A program made the translations under genes and the position numbers. From Arthrobacter sp. OV608 (lineage in GTDB: Bacteria; Actinomycetota; Actinomycetes; Actinomycetales; Micrococcaceae), in the NCBI GenBank assembly GCA_900110595.1, contig FOEZ01000005.1, forward strand, positions 124,001-188,000: a stretch of 64,000 nucleotides of DNA. Reading direction: 5' to 3'. How positions within the stretch are numbered: position 1 is the first letter of the stretch; the number at the start of each line of letters is the position of its first letter. Of the stretch, positions 25,152 to 33,607 are shown piece after piece. A model generated the notes under the pieces. That model was given only the letters and a program-made list of their open reading frames with translations. It did not search any database and had not been told where the DNA came from.

Positions 25152-25565
25152 ATGGGTACAGTTTTCGCCGCCGCTTCGGCATTGGTGGTTGCCGCAGCCG
25201 GTGCAGCCGCGGCCCTCAGCGCTCCCTTTGGTGCTGCCGGCCACGGGGGCCAGTATCTTGCAGGACACGTGCTCCTCGGGCTGGGCCTCGGGCAGTCGAT
25301 CGCCATCCTGCTGCGCGTGGCGGTCAAGCGGCTGCTCGCACGGCGGGCCGCCGCCAGTGTTGCTGAGGCTCCTGTATACACGGCGCCGGTCAGTGTCCTG
25401 CCGGCCCGGCCGGCGGCGCTGGCCCCGGCAGCAATCGCCCACACATCCGCTTTCCCAACACCGGATTCCCATGCAACCGCTGCCCGTGAATCGATGGCTC
25501 CAGTAAGTGTGCTTCCGGCGCGGCCTGCGGCGATGGTTCCGCTGCGGGGCCGGCATGCCGCCTGA
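25152..25565 (+). CDS. Small alanine-rich membrane protein, unknown
   Basis: A 137-residue protein with two hydrophobic segments (about residues 4-28 and 36-58) and an Ala/Pro-rich hydrophilic tail. The tail contains a 12-residue internal repeat, APVSVLPARPAA, twice (about 78-89 and 113-124). AGGAAGAGG precedes ATG 25152. The next gene starts inside its end (11-nt overlap), so the two are co-translated. It lies behind the TAAGCYTGCTGA repeats. No family is recognised; a cell-envelope role is only a guess. Confidence 0.55.
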   Translation: MGTVFAAASALVVAAAGAAAALSAPFGAAGHGGQYLAGHVLLGLGLGQSIAILLRVAVKRLLARRAAASVAEAPVYTAPVSVLPARPAALAPAAIAHTSAFPTPDSHATAARESMAPVSVLPARPAAMVPLRGRHAA

Positions 25566-26121
25566 GGCTCCGGTATTGGCCACGGGCAGTGATGGCCGTT
25601 CCGGCCGAAAAAACTCCTGGCTGTGGCGTGCAGCCGCTGCACTGGCTGGTGCCGCCTGCCTTGCCGTGGTTCTGTATAACGCCGCACCGCTCCTGCGGCC
25701 CCGGGATTCTGATGCCGGGACACTTCGGGGCCTGCAGGTCAGGGTCCTGAACATCAGCCAGGCGGCGGCAGAGAACAGGATGGACGGCGCCCTCGCCGCA
25801 CTTGAGGCCCTGGAGAAGGACTTGAACGATGCCGCCGGCCAGGGCCTGATTTCCTTGTCCCGTTACCGCGGAATCGAAGCCGCCGTGGAGGACGTGCGGG
25901 CGGACATCAATGGCCAGCTTGCGGCAGCGTCGGCTTCCGCACCAGTAGTCCCGGCTCCGGCATTATCCGAGCCGACTACACCGGCTGAGCCTGCGGAACC
26001 GGCACCCCAAACCCAGCCCGAACAGCCGGCCTTGGTTCCGGCACCGGCTCCGGTCCAGCCGCAACCGGTGGTGCCGGGTCCGGCCAAGGAGTCAAAGGGC
26101 AAAGGCAAGGGGAAACCCTAG
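25555..26121 (+). CDS. Single-pass membrane protein with Pro-rich tail, unknown
   Basis: A 188-residue protein: a short cytoplasmic start, one transmembrane segment (about 22-44, WLWRAAAALAGAACLAVVLY), a helical extracytoplasmic region (about 55-118) and a low-complexity tail rich in Pro, Ala and Glu that ends KGKGKGKP. ATG 25555 overlaps the previous gene by 11 nt. The helical part LQVRVLNISQAAAENRMDGALAALEALEKDLNDA may form a coiled coil. No family is recognised. HrpB follows 25 nt later. Confidence 0.55.
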   Translation: MPPEAPVLATGSDGRSGRKNSWLWRAAAALAGAACLAVVLYNAAPLLRPRDSDAGTLRGLQVRVLNISQAAAENRMDGALAALEALEKDLNDAAGQGLISLSRYRGIEAAVEDVRADINGQLAAASASAPVVPAPALSEPTTPAEPAEPAPQTQPEQPALVPAPAPVQPQPVVPGPAKESKGKGKGKP

Positions 26122-26146
26122 CCCCGGTTCCGGGCACAATGGACGA

Positions 26147-28789
26147 ATGACTTCTTCGGGCAGGCAGCAGCAGCCGTTGGCGGCCAAACCCTTTGATCTT
26201 GGGACCATTGGTGTCGGTTTGGCCTTTGCGGAATCGTTGCCTGCCCTCACCCGGGCGCTCGGTGGCGGGGCAGGACCGGCGGCAGTTGTACAGGCGCCGC
26301 CCGGGACCGGCAAGACCACGCTCGTCCCGCCGCTCCTGGCAAACCTCGTGGCACACGGCAGCGGACGCATTGTGGTCACCCAGCCCCGCCGCGTTGCTGC
26401 CCGGGCGGCCGCCAGGCGCCTCACTGTGCTGGACGGCAGCGCTCTGGGCGGCCGCGTTGGCTACTCCGTGCGCGGCGAGCGGAAGGCAAGCCAGGGAACC
26501 ATCGTCGAATTCGTCACGCCCGGAATCCTGTTGCGCCGCTTGCTGGCCGACCCCGGCCTCGAAGGCACGGCAGCGGTGGTCCTCGACGAGGTCCACGAAC
26601 GCGGGATGGAAACGGACCTGCTGGTGGGCATGCTCGCCGAGGTCCGGGAGCTGCGGGGCGACCTGACCGTCGTCGCCATGTCCGCGACCCTGGACGCTCC
26701 GCGGTTTGCTGCACTTTTTTCCAACAGCGGCGGCAGTGCTGACGACGACGGGGCGCCGGCTCCCGTAGTGGACTGCGCCTCAGTGCTTCACACCCTTCAC
26801 AACGACTGGCGGCCCGCGCCCGGGCCACGGCTGGACGGCAGGGGAGTGACGCCCGCCTTCCTGGAGCACGTGGCCCGGACGGCCGCGGAGGAGTTCACCC
26901 GGGTTCTTAGGGGCGACACCTCCAGTGACGCGCTCGTTTTCCTCCCCGGCGCGAGGGAGGTTTCGCGGGTCGCGGCCGACCTTCGGCGGCAGCTGGGCAG
27001 CACCGTTGACGTCCTGGAACTCCATGGCCAAGTGACAGCCGCTGAACAGGATCTGGCGGTTTCCGGGCGGTTGCCCGGCGGCAAGGCACGGATGATTGTC
27101 TCAACCGACCTGGCCGAGTCCTCCCTTACGGTTCCCGGTGTCCGGCTGGTCATTGACTCCGGCCTGACCCGCGAGCAGCGCCGCGACGCCGGGCGGGGCA
27201 TGAGCGGGCTGGTCACGGTTTCCTGCTCCCGGGCCTCGGCCGATCAACGGGCTGGACGTGCTGCCCGCCAGGGACCGGGGCGCGTGGTGCGCTGCTACGA
27301 CCAGCAGGCCTATGGCGCAGCCCCTGCCCACGTCACGCCGGAAATCAGGGTGGCGGACCTCACCGGCGCCGCGCTGCTGCTCTCTGCCTGGGGTTCTCCC
27401 CGCGGCGAAGGCCTCGCGCTGCCGGACCAGCCGCCGGGGCAGGCCATGGACGACGCGATGGAGGTGCTCCGCGAACTGGGCGCCGTGGCGCCTGACGGCT
27501 CCATCACCGGCGCGGGTCGGCTTCTTGCCAGCATCCCTGCCGATCCGCGGCTGGGACGGGCGCTGCTGGACGGAGCGGCCGCCGTCGGGCAGCTGGCCGC
27601 CGCGGAGGCAGTGGCTCTGGTCTCGGCTGACCACCGGGCTCCGGGCGCAGACCTCACCCGCCTCCTGTCCCAGCTCCGTGATGAAAAGGGCGCAGCTGCC
27701 CGGCGCTGGGCGGAGGACACCCGCCGGCTTGCCGCCCTGGCGCAGCGCGGTGCGCTCTCCGCTTCGCCCGTCCTGCCATCGCCGGTGACCGGCAGCGCAG
27801 TGGTGGGAGCCGTCGTCGCCCTTGCCTTCCCCGACCGGGTGGCACGCCGCGTGGACGGCGACCCGCCCAACCGCTACCTCCTGTCCTCCGGAACCCGCGC
27901 CGGGCTGCCCGCCGGCAGTTCCCCGTCCGGCCACGAATGGCTTGCCGTGGCGGAAGTAACCCGTGCCGACGGCAGGGATGCCGCCGGCACGGGCGCCGTG
28001 ATCCGCTCCGCCGCACCGCTGACCCCTGACCTCGCCGAAGCCGCGGCCGGGCACCTCCTGACGGACGCCGTCGAAGCGCAATTTGTGGGCGGCCGCGTGT
28101 CCGCCCGGAAAGTCTGGCGCCTCGGGGCGATCGTCCTGTCGTCCACCCCTGTCCGGCCGTCACGGGCCGAGGGGAGCGCCGCCGTCGCGAGGGCCTTGAA
28201 AAAGGAAGGACTCGGCGCCCTGGAATGGTCGACGGCGGCAGAGGCGCTCCGCCGCCGGCTCGCCTTCCTGCACCACGGACTGGATGGTTCCTGGCCGGAT
28301 GTCTCGGACCAGGCCCTGTTGGTGCGGCTCGAGGAGTGGCTGGGCCCGGAGCTGGAAGCCCTCGCCGGCGGAGCAGCCGCACGTTCGGTTGACCTGGCCG
28401 GCCCGCTCCGGCGGCTGCTGCCCTGGCCGGAGGCCGCACGACTGGATGACCTCGCGCCGGAATGGCTCGAGGTGCCCAGCGGGTCGCGGATCAGGATCGG
28501 GTACCCGGAGGCTGCGGATCACACGGGCCGCCCGGTGGTGGCCGTCAAGCTGCAGGAATGCTTCGGGTGGGCAGAGACACCCCGGCTCCTGGGCGGCCGC
28601 GTGCCGGTCCTGTTCCACCTGCTGTCGCCCGCGCGGCGCCCCCTGGCCGTGACCGACGATCTCACGTCCTTCTGGTCGGGCCCCTACGCCCAGGTCCGGG
28701 CTGAAATGCGCGGGCGCTACCCCAGGCACCCCTGGCCCGAGGATCCCTGGGCGGCCACCGCCACCGCACGCGTCAAACCCCGTCATTAG
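26147..28789 (+). CDS. hrpB: ATP-dependent helicase HrpB
   Basis: An 880-residue DEAH/RHA-type helicase. Motif I is APPGTGKTT (about residues 48-56), motif II is LDEVHERGMETD, and motif III is AMSATL. Motif V is near STDLAESSLTVPGVRLVID and motif VI lies in ADQRAGRAARQGPGR. The C-terminal HrpB-specific part, from about 560, ends WRPLAVTDDLTSFW-like sequence typical of the family (here RRPLAVTDDL, FWSGPYAQVRAEMRGRYPRHPWPEDPW). HrpB is a nucleic-acid helicase of poorly known role. CACAAT 6 nt before ATG 26147 suggests a leaderless start. Confidence 0.92.
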   Translation: MTSSGRQQQPLAAKPFDLGTIGVGLAFAESLPALTRALGGGAGPAAVVQAPPGTGKTTLVPPLLANLVAHGSGRIVVTQPRRVAARAAARRLTVLDGSALGGRVGYSVRGERKASQGTIVEFVTPGILLRRLLADPGLEGTAAVVLDEVHERGMETDLLVGMLAEVRELRGDLTVVAMSATLDAPRFAALFSNSGGSADDDGAPAPVVDCASVLHTLHNDWRPAPGPRLDGRGVTPAFLEHVARTAAEEFTRVLRGDTSSDALVFLPGAREVSRVAADLRRQLGSTVDVLELHGQVTAAEQDLAVSGRLPGGKARMIVSTDLAESSLTVPGVRLVIDSGLTREQRRDAGRGMSGLVTVSCSRASADQRAGRAARQGPGRVVRCYDQQAYGAAPAHVTPEIRVADLTGAALLLSAWGSPRGEGLALPDQPPGQAMDDAMEVLRELGAVAPDGSITGAGRLLASIPADPRLGRALLDGAAAVGQLAAAEAVALVSADHRAPGADLTRLLSQLRDEKGAAARRWAEDTRRLAALAQRGALSASPVLPSPVTGSAVVGAVVALAFPDRVARRVDGDPPNRYLLSSGTRAGLPAGSSPSGHEWLAVAEVTRADGRDAAGTGAVIRSAAPLTPDLAEAAAGHLLTDAVEAQFVGGRVSARKVWRLGAIVLSSTPVRPSRAEGSAAVARALKKEGLGALEWSTAAEALRRRLAFLHHGLDGSWPDVSDQALLVRLEEWLGPELEALAGGAAARSVDLAGPLRRLLPWPEAARLDDLAPEWLEVPSGSRIRIGYPEAADHTGRPVVAVKLQECFGWAETPRLLGGRVPVLFHLLSPARRPLAVTDDLTSFWSGPYAQVRAEMRGRYPRHPWPEDPWAATATARVKPRH

Positions 28790-28886
28790 CTGCATTCCGG
28801 GCACGCCTTGCAGCCTGGTCCTGGCCCTGTGAGAACTAAGATACACACCCGAAACGTCCCGTCGATGGGCTGAAACATGCTCCGGT

Positions 28887-28892
28887 TAGGCT
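28887..28892 (+). promoter_or_regulatory. Putative -10 box (TAGGCT) of a small gene
   Basis: TAGGCT here gives a start near 28899 and a leader of about 44 nt containing AAGGA ahead of ATG 28943. No clear -35 box. Confidence 0.35.
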
Positions 28893-28942
28893 CGTTCCTA
28901 CCTGGACAGAGTGGTCCACATCAGACATGGAAGGACGTAAAG

Positions 28943-29098
28943 ATGTTTCTCTTGAACAGCCTTAACCTTTTGCTCGACGGCCGCCGCTTCGAGGACGGCC
29001 GGTCCCAAAACGGCGCCGGCGGAACCAGCGAGTTCCCCGAAGGCCGCCTCACCTCCGCCGCCTGGGAAGGCTGGTGGCACGAGGACGCAGCCGCGTAG
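28943..29098 (+). CDS. Small protein (51 aa), unknown
   Basis: A 51-residue ORF with AAGGA about 8 nt upstream and a TAGGCT promoter-like box further up. The peptide has a short hydrophobic start (MFLLNSLNLLL), a Gly-rich middle and a Trp-rich end (AAWEGWWHEDAAA). It sits between hrpB and the convergent alpha/beta hydrolase, where no larger gene fits. I recognise no family; the expression signals are what support it. Confidence 0.42.
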   Translation: MFLLNSLNLLLDGRRFEDGRSQNGAGGTSEFPEGRLTSAAWEGWWHEDAAA

Positions 29099-29150
29099 CA
29101 CCTCTGCGGCGGCCTGAGGGCAGTTTCACCACTGCTAAATCAGGACAGCA

Positions 29151-29831
29151 TTATGGGGACTTGTCCTTGATGAACGCTGCCACCGGCCCGGCCAGGGAGG
29201 CGCCCACCTCAGCGGCGGGGCGCCTGGTGCCGGCGACAGCGAACGAGTGGTCGCCGCCCTCCACCCACTGAAGGACAGCATTGGGGCCGATGCGCGACAC
29301 CACGTCGGCCAGGAGTTCCGGAGTGGCGAATGTGTCCCGGCTGCCCTGCAGGAACAGCATGGGAGCGGACAGCCCGTACAGATGTTCGTCCCGCAGCTTC
29401 TCGGGCTTGCCCGGCGGATGCAGGGGATACCCCAGGTAGACGAGCCCGGCAGCGTCCATACCATCCGCCACAGCCATGGACGCCATCCGGCCGCCAAAGG
29501 ATTTACCGGCCGCCCAGAGCGGGCCCGTGTCCTGATGCTTCCCTGCCTGCTCGGCAGCGATAGCCATGGCAGCACGCCATGCCGCGATGGCCACAGGCGG
29601 GCGGTCCGGAAACTTCCTTCCGGCTTCGCGGTAGGGAAAATTGAAGCGCAGCGTCGCCACGCCCAGCCCGTTCAGTGCCGCCGTGAACCCCGTGAGGAAC
29701 GGATGCTCCATCCCGGCGCCGGCGCCGTGGGCAACCACCAACGTGGCGGAAGGATTGTCAGGGCGGGCATAAGCTGCGGTGACGGTCACGTCGCCCACCG
29801 TGATGGTCAGGGGAACTTCCGGGGATGGCAT
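29151..29831 (-). CDS. Alpha/beta hydrolase (Tex30/KANL3-like)
   Basis: A 226-residue alpha/beta hydrolase. The strand-turn VVAHGAGAGMEHPF holds the oxyanion region, the nucleophile elbow is GKSFGGRMAS, the acid lies in LQGSRDTFATPE, and the catalytic histidine in VEGGDHSFAV. The layout matches small dienelactone-hydrolase-like proteins of the Tex30/KANL3 group. ATG 29831 has GGAGGG touching it with no spacing, but CATGAT lies 6 nt upstream, so the start is probably leaderless. The substrate is unknown. It is divergent from the LigD-type polymerase. Confidence 0.82.
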   Translation of the reverse strand: MPSPEVPLTITVGDVTVTAAYARPDNPSATLVVAHGAGAGMEHPFLTGFTAALNGLGVATLRFNFPYREAGRKFPDRPPVAIAAWRAAMAIAAEQAGKHQDTGPLWAAGKSFGGRMASMAVADGMDAAGLVYLGYPLHPPGKPEKLRDEHLYGLSAPMLFLQGSRDTFATPELLADVVSRIGPNAVLQWVEGGDHSFAVAGTRRPAAEVGASLAGPVAAFIKDKSP

Positions 29832-29900
29832 CCCTCCATCATGCCGGACCGGGAGGCGGAAATCTGTCCGGTTTCCGGAGCCGGGGTGTACGTTGTCCCC

Positions 29901-30923
29901 ATGGCGAGCGAACAGACCACCATTATGGTTCCGGGCCCCGACGGCGGCCGTGAGATGCGCATTTCCAGCCCCAACCGCGTCCTTTGGCCGGACCTGGGGC
30001 TCACCAAACTGGACCTGGCACGTTACATCTGCGACGTGGGAGAAGCCTTCATCGCGGCCAACGGGGACCGGCCGGTGGCCCTTCAAAGGTACTCGGACAA
30101 CGTCAATGGCGAGATGTTCTTCTCAAAGAACCCGCCCAAGGGGACGCCGGACTTCATCCGGACGCAGAAGGTGGTTTTTCCCAGCGCCCGCACGCATCCG
30201 ATGCTGATCCTGGATGAGCCCGCTGCTGCCGTGTGGGCTGTCCAGATGAACACGGTGGTCTTCCATCCGTGGCCCTCACGCAGCGCTGACACCGACAACC
30301 CGGACCAGCTGCGCATCGACCTGGATCCGCAGCCGGGCACCGACTTTGGGGATGCCGTCCCCGCGGCGCTGGTGATGAAGGAGGTCCTGGCCGAGGCCGG
30401 GCTGACCTGCTTCATCAAGACCTCCGGCAACCGCGGGCTGCACGTCTACGCCCCCATCGAGCCCACGCGGGAGTTCCTCGACGTGCGGCATGCCGTCATT
30501 GCCGCCGCCCGTGAAGTGGAGCGGCGGATGCCGGAGCAGGTCACTACCGCGTGGTGGAAGGAAGAACGGGGGAAGCGGGTATTCCTGGACTTCAACCAGG
30601 CCAACCGCGACCGGACCATCGCCGGCGCCTACAGCCCGCGTGCGCTGCCGCATGCTTCGGTCTCCTGCCCGATCACCTGGGACGAGCTGGAGACTGCCGA
30701 CCCGAAGGACTTCACCATCCTGACCGTGCCGGACCGGCTCAAAACAGTGGGCGACCCGTGGGCGGACATGCACAGCACATCGGGCACCATCGACACGCTT
30801 CTAAAGTGGTGGGAGCGGGACCTTAAGGCCGGCCTCGAGGAGATGCCATTCCCGCCGGACTACCCCAAAATGCCCGGCGAGTCGCCCCGGGTGCAGCCCA
30901 GCCGCGCACGAAAGCAGGACTGA
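29901..30923 (+). CDS. Stand-alone LigD-type DNA polymerase (PrimPol)
   Basis: A 340-residue protein of the archaeo-eukaryotic primase-like polymerase family found in LigD, which fills gaps at double-strand breaks during non-homologous end joining. The catalytic motif is RIDLDPQPG (two Asp), and the family stretches NGEMFFSKNPPKGTPDF, KTSGNRGLHVYAPI and VFLDFNQANRDRTIAGAYSPR are present. No ligase or nuclease domain is attached, and no ku gene is in the window, so it matches the separate polymerases of mycobacteria (PolD type). TACGTT lies 6 nt before ATG 29901, suggesting a leaderless start. Confidence 0.88.
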   Translation: MASEQTTIMVPGPDGGREMRISSPNRVLWPDLGLTKLDLARYICDVGEAFIAANGDRPVALQRYSDNVNGEMFFSKNPPKGTPDFIRTQKVVFPSARTHPMLILDEPAAAVWAVQMNTVVFHPWPSRSADTDNPDQLRIDLDPQPGTDFGDAVPAALVMKEVLAEAGLTCFIKTSGNRGLHVYAPIEPTREFLDVRHAVIAAAREVERRMPEQVTTAWWKEERGKRVFLDFNQANRDRTIAGAYSPRALPHASVSCPITWDELETADPKDFTILTVPDRLKTVGDPWADMHSTSGTIDTLLKWWERDLKAGLEEMPFPPDYPKMPGESPRVQPSRARKQD

Positions 30924-30927
30924 CGGA

Positions 30928-31548
30928 CTATTCGAAGCGTGCCGGGTCTCCGGTACCGCGCCGGACCACCTCAGCCACTCCGCTGGAGAAATCCACTACG
31001 GTGGTGGGCTCCGCCCCGCAGTCGCCGGCATCGATCACCGCGTCCACCAGGTGGTCCAGGCGCTCCTTGATCTCCCAGCCCTGGGTCAGCGGGTCATCCT
31101 CGTCCGGCAGCAGCAGCGTGCTGGAGAGCAGGGGCTCACCGAGTTCTGCCAGCAGCGCCTGCACCACCCTGTTGTCGGGGATCCTGACCCCTACCGTCTT
31201 CTTTTTGGGGTGCAGGAGCCGCCGCGGAACCTCTTTTGTGGCAGGCAGGATAAAGGTGTAGCTTCCGGGGGTCACGGATTTGATGCTGCGGAAGACGTCG
31301 TTGCCTATGTTCACGAACTGCCCCAGCTGGGCGAAATCCTTGCAGACCAGGGTGAAATGGTGCTTGTCGTCCAGGCTGCGGATGCTCCTGATCCGGTCCA
31401 GGGCGTCCTTGTTGCCCAGCTGGGCGCCCAACGCATAGCAGGAGTCTGTGGGATAGGCGATCAGTCCGCCGTCGAGCACCATGCGTACTGCCTGGGCAAT
31501 GGCACGGGGCTGCGGATCCTGCGGATGAACGTCAAAGTATCTGGCCAT
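30928..31548 (-). CDS. L-threonylcarbamoyladenylate synthase family protein (Sua5/YciO/YrdC)
   Basis: A 206-residue YrdC-fold protein. Residues 8-200 include the nucleotide-binding stretch GGLIAYPTDSCYALGAQLGN, KHHFTLVCKDFAQLGQFV, PGSYTFILPATKEVPRR and VGVRIPDN. The KR/SxN-type motif is best matched by the YciO-like subgroup, so a true role in tRNA t6A formation is possible but not assured. ATG 31548 is taken because TAGGCT lies 7 nt upstream; the frame is open beyond but through unlikely sequence. It converges on the polymerase gene with 4 nt between. Confidence 0.85.
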   Translation of the reverse strand: MARYFDVHPQDPQPRAIAQAVRMVLDGGLIAYPTDSCYALGAQLGNKDALDRIRSIRSLDDKHHFTLVCKDFAQLGQFVNIGNDVFRSIKSVTPGSYTFILPATKEVPRRLLHPKKKTVGVRIPDNRVVQALLAELGEPLLSSTLLLPDEDDPLTQGWEIKERLDHLVDAVIDAGDCGAEPTTVVDFSSGVAEVVRRGTGDPARFE

Positions 31549-31663
31549 GTACCCGAGCCTACGTTCCCGCGCCGCGCCGCCGCACCATTGAAGCGCCCGC
31601 CGCATGTGATGCGGGCGGAGCGCACGGCAGGCGGGGGCCGGACTGGGTGGCAGAATGTGGCTC

Positions 31664-33607
31664 ATGGCTATGGAACGGATCGTCGTGGGCCTCCAGGGCG
31701 ACGACGACGGGGAACTCCTGGTGCGCCGCGCCGCGAGGCTTCTCCACCGGGGCGTTGGCGGCGAACTGCTCGCCGTCCATGTGCGCACCCCGGCCGGGAC
31801 CCGGGCGGAGTCCCCGCAGGCACTCGAAGCCCAGCGCCGCCTGGTCGCAGACGTCGGCGGCAGCTATCACACGGTATCGGCCTCCGACGCCGCCGCCGCC
31901 CTCGTGGAGTTCGCCCGCTCGGCAGCGGCCTCCCACATCCTGGTAGGCCAGTCCCGCCGCCGCAGGATCACGGCCCCCTTCAGCCTGGGCGTGGACACCA
32001 AAGTGGTGCGGGAGGCGGCGGACATTGACGTCCAGGTGGTGCCACTGGTCCGGTACTCCGGCGGCCGGGGGAGGCGGCCGGAACTGGGCCGGGCGCGGAC
32101 GGGGTTCGGGTTTGCCCTCGCCGCGGTTCTTCCGCCTTTGTTGCAGCTCCTCCTGGCCATGTTCGATCACAGTGTGGCCACCGCGGTGCTGATTCAGCTC
32201 ACCGGCGCCGTGGCCGTAGCACTGGTGGGCGGATTGTGGCCGGCGGTTTCGGGTGCCCTCTGGAGCAGCCTGCTGGTGAACTACTTTTCCACTCCGCCCC
32301 TCGGCGACCTCGCCATTCACGACCCCCAGGACCTGCTCTCACTGGCGGTATTTGTCGGCGTTTCGGTGGCGGTGGCCGGCGTGGTGGATGGATCTGCCCG
32401 GCGTTCCAAGGAAGCGTCCCGGGCACAGGCCGAAGCCGCCACCCTGGGTGATCTTGCCTTGGGCGCGTCCCGGTCCGAGGACACCCTCCACGGCCTGCTC
32501 GCTGAAGCCCTCGATGCCTTCGGTGCCTCCGGGGCCGCCGTCGTCAGCAACCTCCCGGCCGCCGGGCATCGGGATCCGAAGGGTCAGGGAACAGGGCGCA
32601 CGCCGCTCCTGCTGGCGGGAGCCGGTGATATTTCCGGCTGGCAGGACGGAGCCCGGGACCTCCGCGGCCTTCCGGGCGCCACTACCGTCCAGGTGGACCC
32701 GGTGACGTGGCTGGTCCTGTTCGGCAGGGAGGTGCCGCCGGCGGGGCGGAGGCTGCTCGGCGCCTTCGCGGTGCATGTCAAAGCCCAACTGGAGCGCCGG
32801 CAGTTGGAGTCCAGCCGGCACGAGATCCTGCGCCTTGCAGAAGGCAACACCATGCGCACGGCCATCCTGCAGGCCGTCTCCCACGACCTGCGTACCCCGC
32901 TGGCCGGAATCAAGCTCGCGGCCGGCGGGCTCCTGCAAAATGGTGTTGCCTATACGCCGGCTGAGCAGCGGGAGCTGCTGGAGACCATTGACGCGTGCAG
33001 TGACCGGCTCGATTCTCTGGTGGGGAACCTGCTGGACATGTCCCGGATCACCGCCCGTTCGGTGGAGCCGCTGCTGGGCCCGGTGAGGTGGAGCGAGGCA
33101 ATTGATGCGGCGTTGCGCGGGCTTCCGGACGGTGCCGTTGCGGTGGCGCTGCCGGCCAACCTGCCGCCGGTGGAAGCGGACCGCGGGCTGCTGGAACGGG
33201 TCATTGCCAACATCCTTGAGAACGCACTCAAACATGCCCCGGGCTCGGGAGTGTCGGTGACCACGACGGCGGACGGGCTGGGCGGTGTGACTCCTGAGGG
33301 ACACCCGTGCGGCGAACTGCGCATCGTCGATCATGGTCCCGGCGTCCCCGAGCGGAAGGTGCTGGACATGTTCAGGCCGTTCCAGCGGGTTGATGACCTG
33401 CCCCAGGCCAGCGGCCTGGGCCTGGGACTGGCCGTCGCCCAGGGCTTCGTCCAGGCCATGCGGGGAACCCTGAGCGCCGAGGGGACCCCAGGGGGAGGGC
33501 TGACGATGATCATCCGGTTGCCGCTCTCCACTGGAAGCCCCGGTGGCGCCGGCAGTATTGCCGCGAATGCGGACATTGTTCCGGGCAGCGGGACGGTGCT
33601 GACGTGA
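31664..33607 (+). CDS. KdpD-like sensor histidine kinase lacking the KdpD sensor domain
   Basis: A 647-residue membrane histidine kinase. Order: a universal-stress-protein-like domain (about 1-125), four transmembrane segments (about 145-240, DUF4118 type), a GAF-like region (about 250-390), the HisKA box AVSHDLRTPLA with phosphoacceptor H407, and an ATPase domain (NILENALKHAPG, DHGPGVP, GLGLGLA). It matches KdpD from the USP domain onward but lacks the N-terminal Walker-bearing KdpD domain. No kdpFABC genes are nearby. ATG 31664 is favoured by CAGAAT 7 nt upstream; ATG 31655 and 31670 are alternatives. The response regulator overlaps its stop. Confidence 0.87.
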   Translation: MAMERIVVGLQGDDDGELLVRRAARLLHRGVGGELLAVHVRTPAGTRAESPQALEAQRRLVADVGGSYHTVSASDAAAALVEFARSAAASHILVGQSRRRRITAPFSLGVDTKVVREAADIDVQVVPLVRYSGGRGRRPELGRARTGFGFALAAVLPPLLQLLLAMFDHSVATAVLIQLTGAVAVALVGGLWPAVSGALWSSLLVNYFSTPPLGDLAIHDPQDLLSLAVFVGVSVAVAGVVDGSARRSKEASRAQAEAATLGDLALGASRSEDTLHGLLAEALDAFGASGAAVVSNLPAAGHRDPKGQGTGRTPLLLAGAGDISGWQDGARDLRGLPGATTVQVDPVTWLVLFGREVPPAGRRLLGAFAVHVKAQLERRQLESSRHEILRLAEGNTMRTAILQAVSHDLRTPLAGIKLAAGGLLQNGVAYTPAEQRELLETIDACSDRLDSLVGNLLDMSRITARSVEPLLGPVRWSEAIDAALRGLPDGAVAVALPANLPPVEADRGLLERVIANILENALKHAPGSGVSVTTTADGLGGVTPEGHPCGELRIVDHGPGVPERKVLDMFRPFQRVDDLPQASGLGLGLAVAQGFVQAMRGTLSAEGTPGGGLTMIIRLPLSTGSPGGAGSIAANADIVPGSGTVLT

